Shown here piece after piece: positions 5,384 to 6,819 of a DNA stretch of 6,819 bases (positions within the stretch are counted from its first letter, which is position 1; each line of letters begins with the position of its first letter). Origin of the DNA: an uncultured Alphaproteobacteria bacterium (GTDB taxonomy: Bacteria > Pseudomonadota > Alphaproteobacteria > Rs-D84); assembly GCA_947304085.1 (NCBI GenBank), contig CAMZAC010000035.1, forward strand, positions 1-6,819, in the 5' to 3' direction. Under the pieces are notes generated by a model that saw only the letters and a list, made by a program, of their open reading frames with translations, was not told where the DNA came from and made no database searches. Position numbers and translations under genes: made by a program.

Positions 5384-6196
5384 ATGGCTAAAGTAGTTGG
5401 TATGGCAGCATTGCTGTCTGTATTAGGTTGCGGTGCAAAAGCTGCAATAATTGATGGTAATCCATTGTATATGCCTGATCAAGGTCATGCGTATAGTGTG
5501 ACAACGGTTGGTTCTCATTCTGAAAATACAGAAGCATGGGGATTAAACGAAGAATTTGGTTATGGTATATCAGACAGATTGGCCGTTAGTGTTTCTACAA
5601 CAGTAGCAGATGAACGTTCATTTGATCAATGGGGTTGGAACGAAATGTCTTTTGGTGTTGCGTTCCGCGCAATGAATATGGGCGCTTGGAAGTTGGATGT
5701 TTTAGGTGCTTATGAAGTAGATCCTGTTTGGGGTAATCATACACCATTCTTGGATAAAGATTTTACACAATACACATGGGTAGCTGGTGTTCGTGGTGGA
5801 TATACAACATCTAAATTCACAGTTGCTGGTAAAGCATTGTTTGAATACGGCAATACAGAATCTTTTAACTGGAACGAAAAAGCTGGATTCCAAGGTGAAC
5901 ATTATTTAGTTTTGGGCTTGGATGCACAATTCGTAATCGACAACAACTGGAATTTGGTCGCTGGTGCTGAATATACAGGCAGATTGGACGATGAAGATCA
6001 TGGTGTTCCAGGTGCAAAAATCAAAAATGCTGGCACATGGCATGGTGAATTTGGTGTAAATTATAACATTGATGCATCTAAATTCGTTGGTGTTTATGTA
6101 TCCGGTGATATGAACCATCATGGTGGTACAAAGGGTGACGAATGGGAAACAGAAGATGGTTTCGGCTTTGGTGCTAAATTCGGTATTGATTTCTAA
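5384..6196 (+). CDS. Exported outer-membrane beta-barrel-like protein (second of the shared-leader pair)
   Basis: The product has 270 residues. ATG 5384 was chosen because the conserved leader and AAAGGA site (6 nt spacing) end there; the frame is open further upstream but runs through the terminator and promoter. The signal peptide is MAKVVGMAALLSVLGCGAKAA, with probable cleavage after AKA (Ala20) or Ala21. VLGC at 13-16 also loosely resembles a lipobox. The mature part is rich in Trp, Tyr and Gly in alternating strands: AWGLNEEFGYGISDRLAVSV, WNEMSFGVAFRAMNMG, WKLDVLGAYEVD, YTWVAGVRGGYTTSKFTVAG, YLVLGLDAQFVIDNNWNLVA, WHGEFGVNYNID, FVGVYVSGDMN. It ends FGFGAKFGIDF. Alternating strands, acidic loops and a terminal Phe suggest a barrel of about 10-12 strands in the outer membrane, perhaps a porin-like channel. 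No named family is recognised and the ligand is unknown. Confidence 0.88.
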   Translation: MAKVVGMAALLSVLGCGAKAAIIDGNPLYMPDQGHAYSVTTVGSHSENTEAWGLNEEFGYGISDRLAVSVSTTVADERSFDQWGWNEMSFGVAFRAMNMGAWKLDVLGAYEVDPVWGNHTPFLDKDFTQYTWVAGVRGGYTTSKFTVAGKALFEYGNTESFNWNEKAGFQGEHYLVLGLDAQFVIDNNWNLVAGAEYTGRLDDEDHGVPGAKIKNAGTWHGEFGVNYNIDASKFVGVYVSGDMNHHGGTKGDEWETEDGFGFGAKFGIDF

Positions 6197-6212
6197 TCAA
6201 ACCAAACGATAT

Positions 6213-6243
6213 AAAAATCCGACCAATTGGTCGGATTTTTTTT
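6213..6243 (+). terminator. Intrinsic terminator after the second shared-leader gene
   Basis: A perfect 28-nt palindrome (6213-6240) gives a 12-bp stem, AAAAATCCGACC with GGTCGGATTTTT, around an AATT loop, with T continuing to 6243. It is the strongest terminator in the window. Confidence 0.93.
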
Positions 6244-6356
6244 GTGTAGCGTATGTTTATTTTGTTGTTTTGTCACAATTTTTTCTTTGTCTAGATGTTG
6301 TTGTTTCAAAATATAGATTTTCAGCGGTTTTTAACAGATAAATTCCCAGATTTTTC
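6244..6356 (+). other. Upstream part of the 337-nt gap before rpsL; nothing recognised
   Basis: The gap between the stop at 6196 and rpsL at 6534 holds the terminator, this T-rich stretch, and then the rpsL promoter and leader. In this part I see no convincing promoter, hairpin or gene on either strand. Its AT-richness just upstream of a strong -35 could act as an UP-like element, but nothing specific shows this. Confidence 0.5.
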
Positions 6357-6385
6357 TTGACAATTCATAGACTCGGGGTTATAGT
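6357..6385 (+). promoter_or_regulatory. Strong sigma70-like promoter for rpsL
   Basis: A perfect -35 TTGACA (6357-6362), a 17-nt spacer, then TATAGT (6380-6385). The predicted start of transcription is about 6392. This is the best promoter in the window, as expected for a ribosomal-protein operon. Confidence 0.85.
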
Positions 6386-6391
6386 ATAGGT

Positions 6392-6533
6392 GCTTTCCGT
6401 GTAAATAAGGAAAGTAAAAAACACAGAAATCTGCAGGTTTGGACAGATTTATAATCACGCATATGCGTTGAAATAAGTCTGAGGGCGGGTTTCGCATAGT
6501 CAAAAAAAGAGAATAAAAACAAAGAGATTTTTA
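6392..6533 (+). promoter_or_regulatory. Long structured 5' leader of rpsL
   Basis: About 142 nt separate the predicted transcription start from the ATG. Potential stems: CTTTCC (6393-6398) with GGAAAG (6409-6414); AAATCTG (6427-6433) with CAGATTT (6444-6450), loop 10 nt; the perfect 12-nt palindrome ACGCATATGCGT (6457-6468); and TATGCG (6462-6467) with CGCATA (6493-6498), which would compete with the palindrome. An A-rich single-stranded stretch (6501-6520) and a moderate ribosome binding site, AAAGAGA (6520-6526), precede the start. Regulation of ribosomal-protein operons through mRNA leaders is established generally; which protein, if any, binds here is unknown. Confidence 0.55.
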
Positions 6534-6819
6534 ATGCCAACAGTAAATCAACTGATTCGGAAACCACGTAGAAAAGTTGCAGTAAAATCAACTGCACCTG
6601 ATATGATGGAAAATCCTCAAAAACGTGGCGTTTGTACACGTGTTTACACAACAACTCCTAAAAAACCTAACTCTGCTCAACGTAAAGTTGCGCGTGTTAA
6701 ATTGGCTAATGGTCGCGAAGTGACTGCATATATTCCTGGCGAAGGTCACAATTTGCAGGAACACAGTGTGGTTATGATTCGTGGTGGTCGTGTAAAGGAT
6801 TTACCTGGTGTGAAATATC
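6534..6819 (+). CDS. rpsL: 30S ribosomal protein S12, 3'-truncated by window edge
   Basis: The first 95 codons of a protein that is normally about 123-125 residues. S12 sits at the decoding centre of the 30S subunit and takes part in tRNA selection and translocation. Diagnostic blocks: [12 protein letters not shown] (1-12), [22 protein letters not shown] (27-48), [29 protein letters not shown] (65-93). Lys43 and Lys88, where substitutions give streptomycin resistance in E. coli, are the wild-type lysines. Asp89, target of a conserved methylthiolation in many bacteria, is present. Less usual are Gln49 in NSAQRK (commonly Leu or Met) and Lys94 in PGVKY (commonly Arg). rpsL normally begins the str operon (rpsL-rpsG-fusA-tuf), so rpsG is expected just beyond the window, though it is not visible. 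Confidence 0.98.
   Translation, partial: MPTVNQLIRKPRRKVAVKSTAPDMMENPQKRGVCTRVYTTTPKKPNSAQRKVARVKLANGREVTAYIPGEGHNLQEHSVVMIRGGRVKDLPGVKY

Larger units (their letters stand above)
5296..5386 (+). repeat. Promoter-leader repeat, copy B
   Basis: Second copy of the element at 4542-4631, again ending exactly at the start codon (ATG 5384-5386). The one-base length difference falls in the hairpin loop. The distance from the -35 to the ATG is 81 nt here and 80 nt in copy A. Confidence 0.9.

Noticed and set aside
4542..5386. Repeat copies A and B as ends of a mobile element
   Set aside because: They are direct repeats tied to promoters and start codons, with no transposase, inverted termini or target duplication between them. 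A regulatory explanation fits better.
6270..6298. Second upstream rpsL promoter starting TTGTCA at 6270
   Set aside because: No acceptable -10 lies 16-18 nt downstream.
6379..6654. Minus-strand open frame of 91 codons across the rpsL leader and start
   Set aside because: It overlaps the certain rpsL gene and its promoter, has a Leu/Phe/Ser-rich composition typical of antisense frames, and shows no ribosome binding site or domain.

Overview
The window is A+T-rich DNA with every supported gene on the + strand. It ends inside rpsL (ribosomal protein S12), whose sequence (start [12 protein letters not shown], then [18 protein letters not shown] and [12 protein letters not shown]) looks alphaproteobacterial. 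Three exported proteins that look like outer-membrane beta-barrels, plus the periplasm-facing transglycosylase MltG, point to a Gram-negative envelope. The best guess is a low-GC alphaproteobacterium, possibly from an uncultured host-associated or gut lineage. The class is inferred from RpsL; the habitat is a guess.

Layout: (1) 1-534, 3' part of a histidine-phosphatase (phosphoglycerate-mutase-like) gene. (2) 655-1539, a membrane-anchored protein of unknown function carrying a KPIIYLYP domain. (3) 1651-2133, a small flavodoxin. (4) 2244-2903, an exported probable outer-membrane protein, followed by (5) a P-loop kinase gene, 2919-3396, broken by a frameshift at about 3045. (6) 3464-4483, mltG, an inner-membrane endolytic murein transglycosylase. 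(7) 4629-5237 and (8) 5384-6196, two further exported beta-barrel-like proteins. (9) rpsL from 6534, running off the window.

The organisation is mostly monocistronic. Genes 1, 2, 3, 7 and 8 are followed by A-tract/hairpin/T-tract intrinsic terminators. Genes 2, 3, 4, 6, 7, 8 and 9 have recognisable sigma70-like promoters, six of them with a 17-nt spacer, and -10 elements often preceded by TG. The only likely co-transcribed pair is gene 4 with the broken kinase.

The most striking feature is that genes 7 and 8, whose proteins show no obvious similarity, share a nearly identical promoter and 5' leader of about 90 nt. It has the same -35 (TTGCAG), the same -10 (GATAAT), a hairpin at the predicted 5' end of the mRNA and a 34-nt identical block reaching past the Shine-Dalgarno sequence. 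This suggests coordinated post-transcriptional control of two envelope proteins. The rpsL gene has its own strong promoter and a structured leader of about 140 nt. No mobile element, CRISPR array, tRNA or rRNA was seen.
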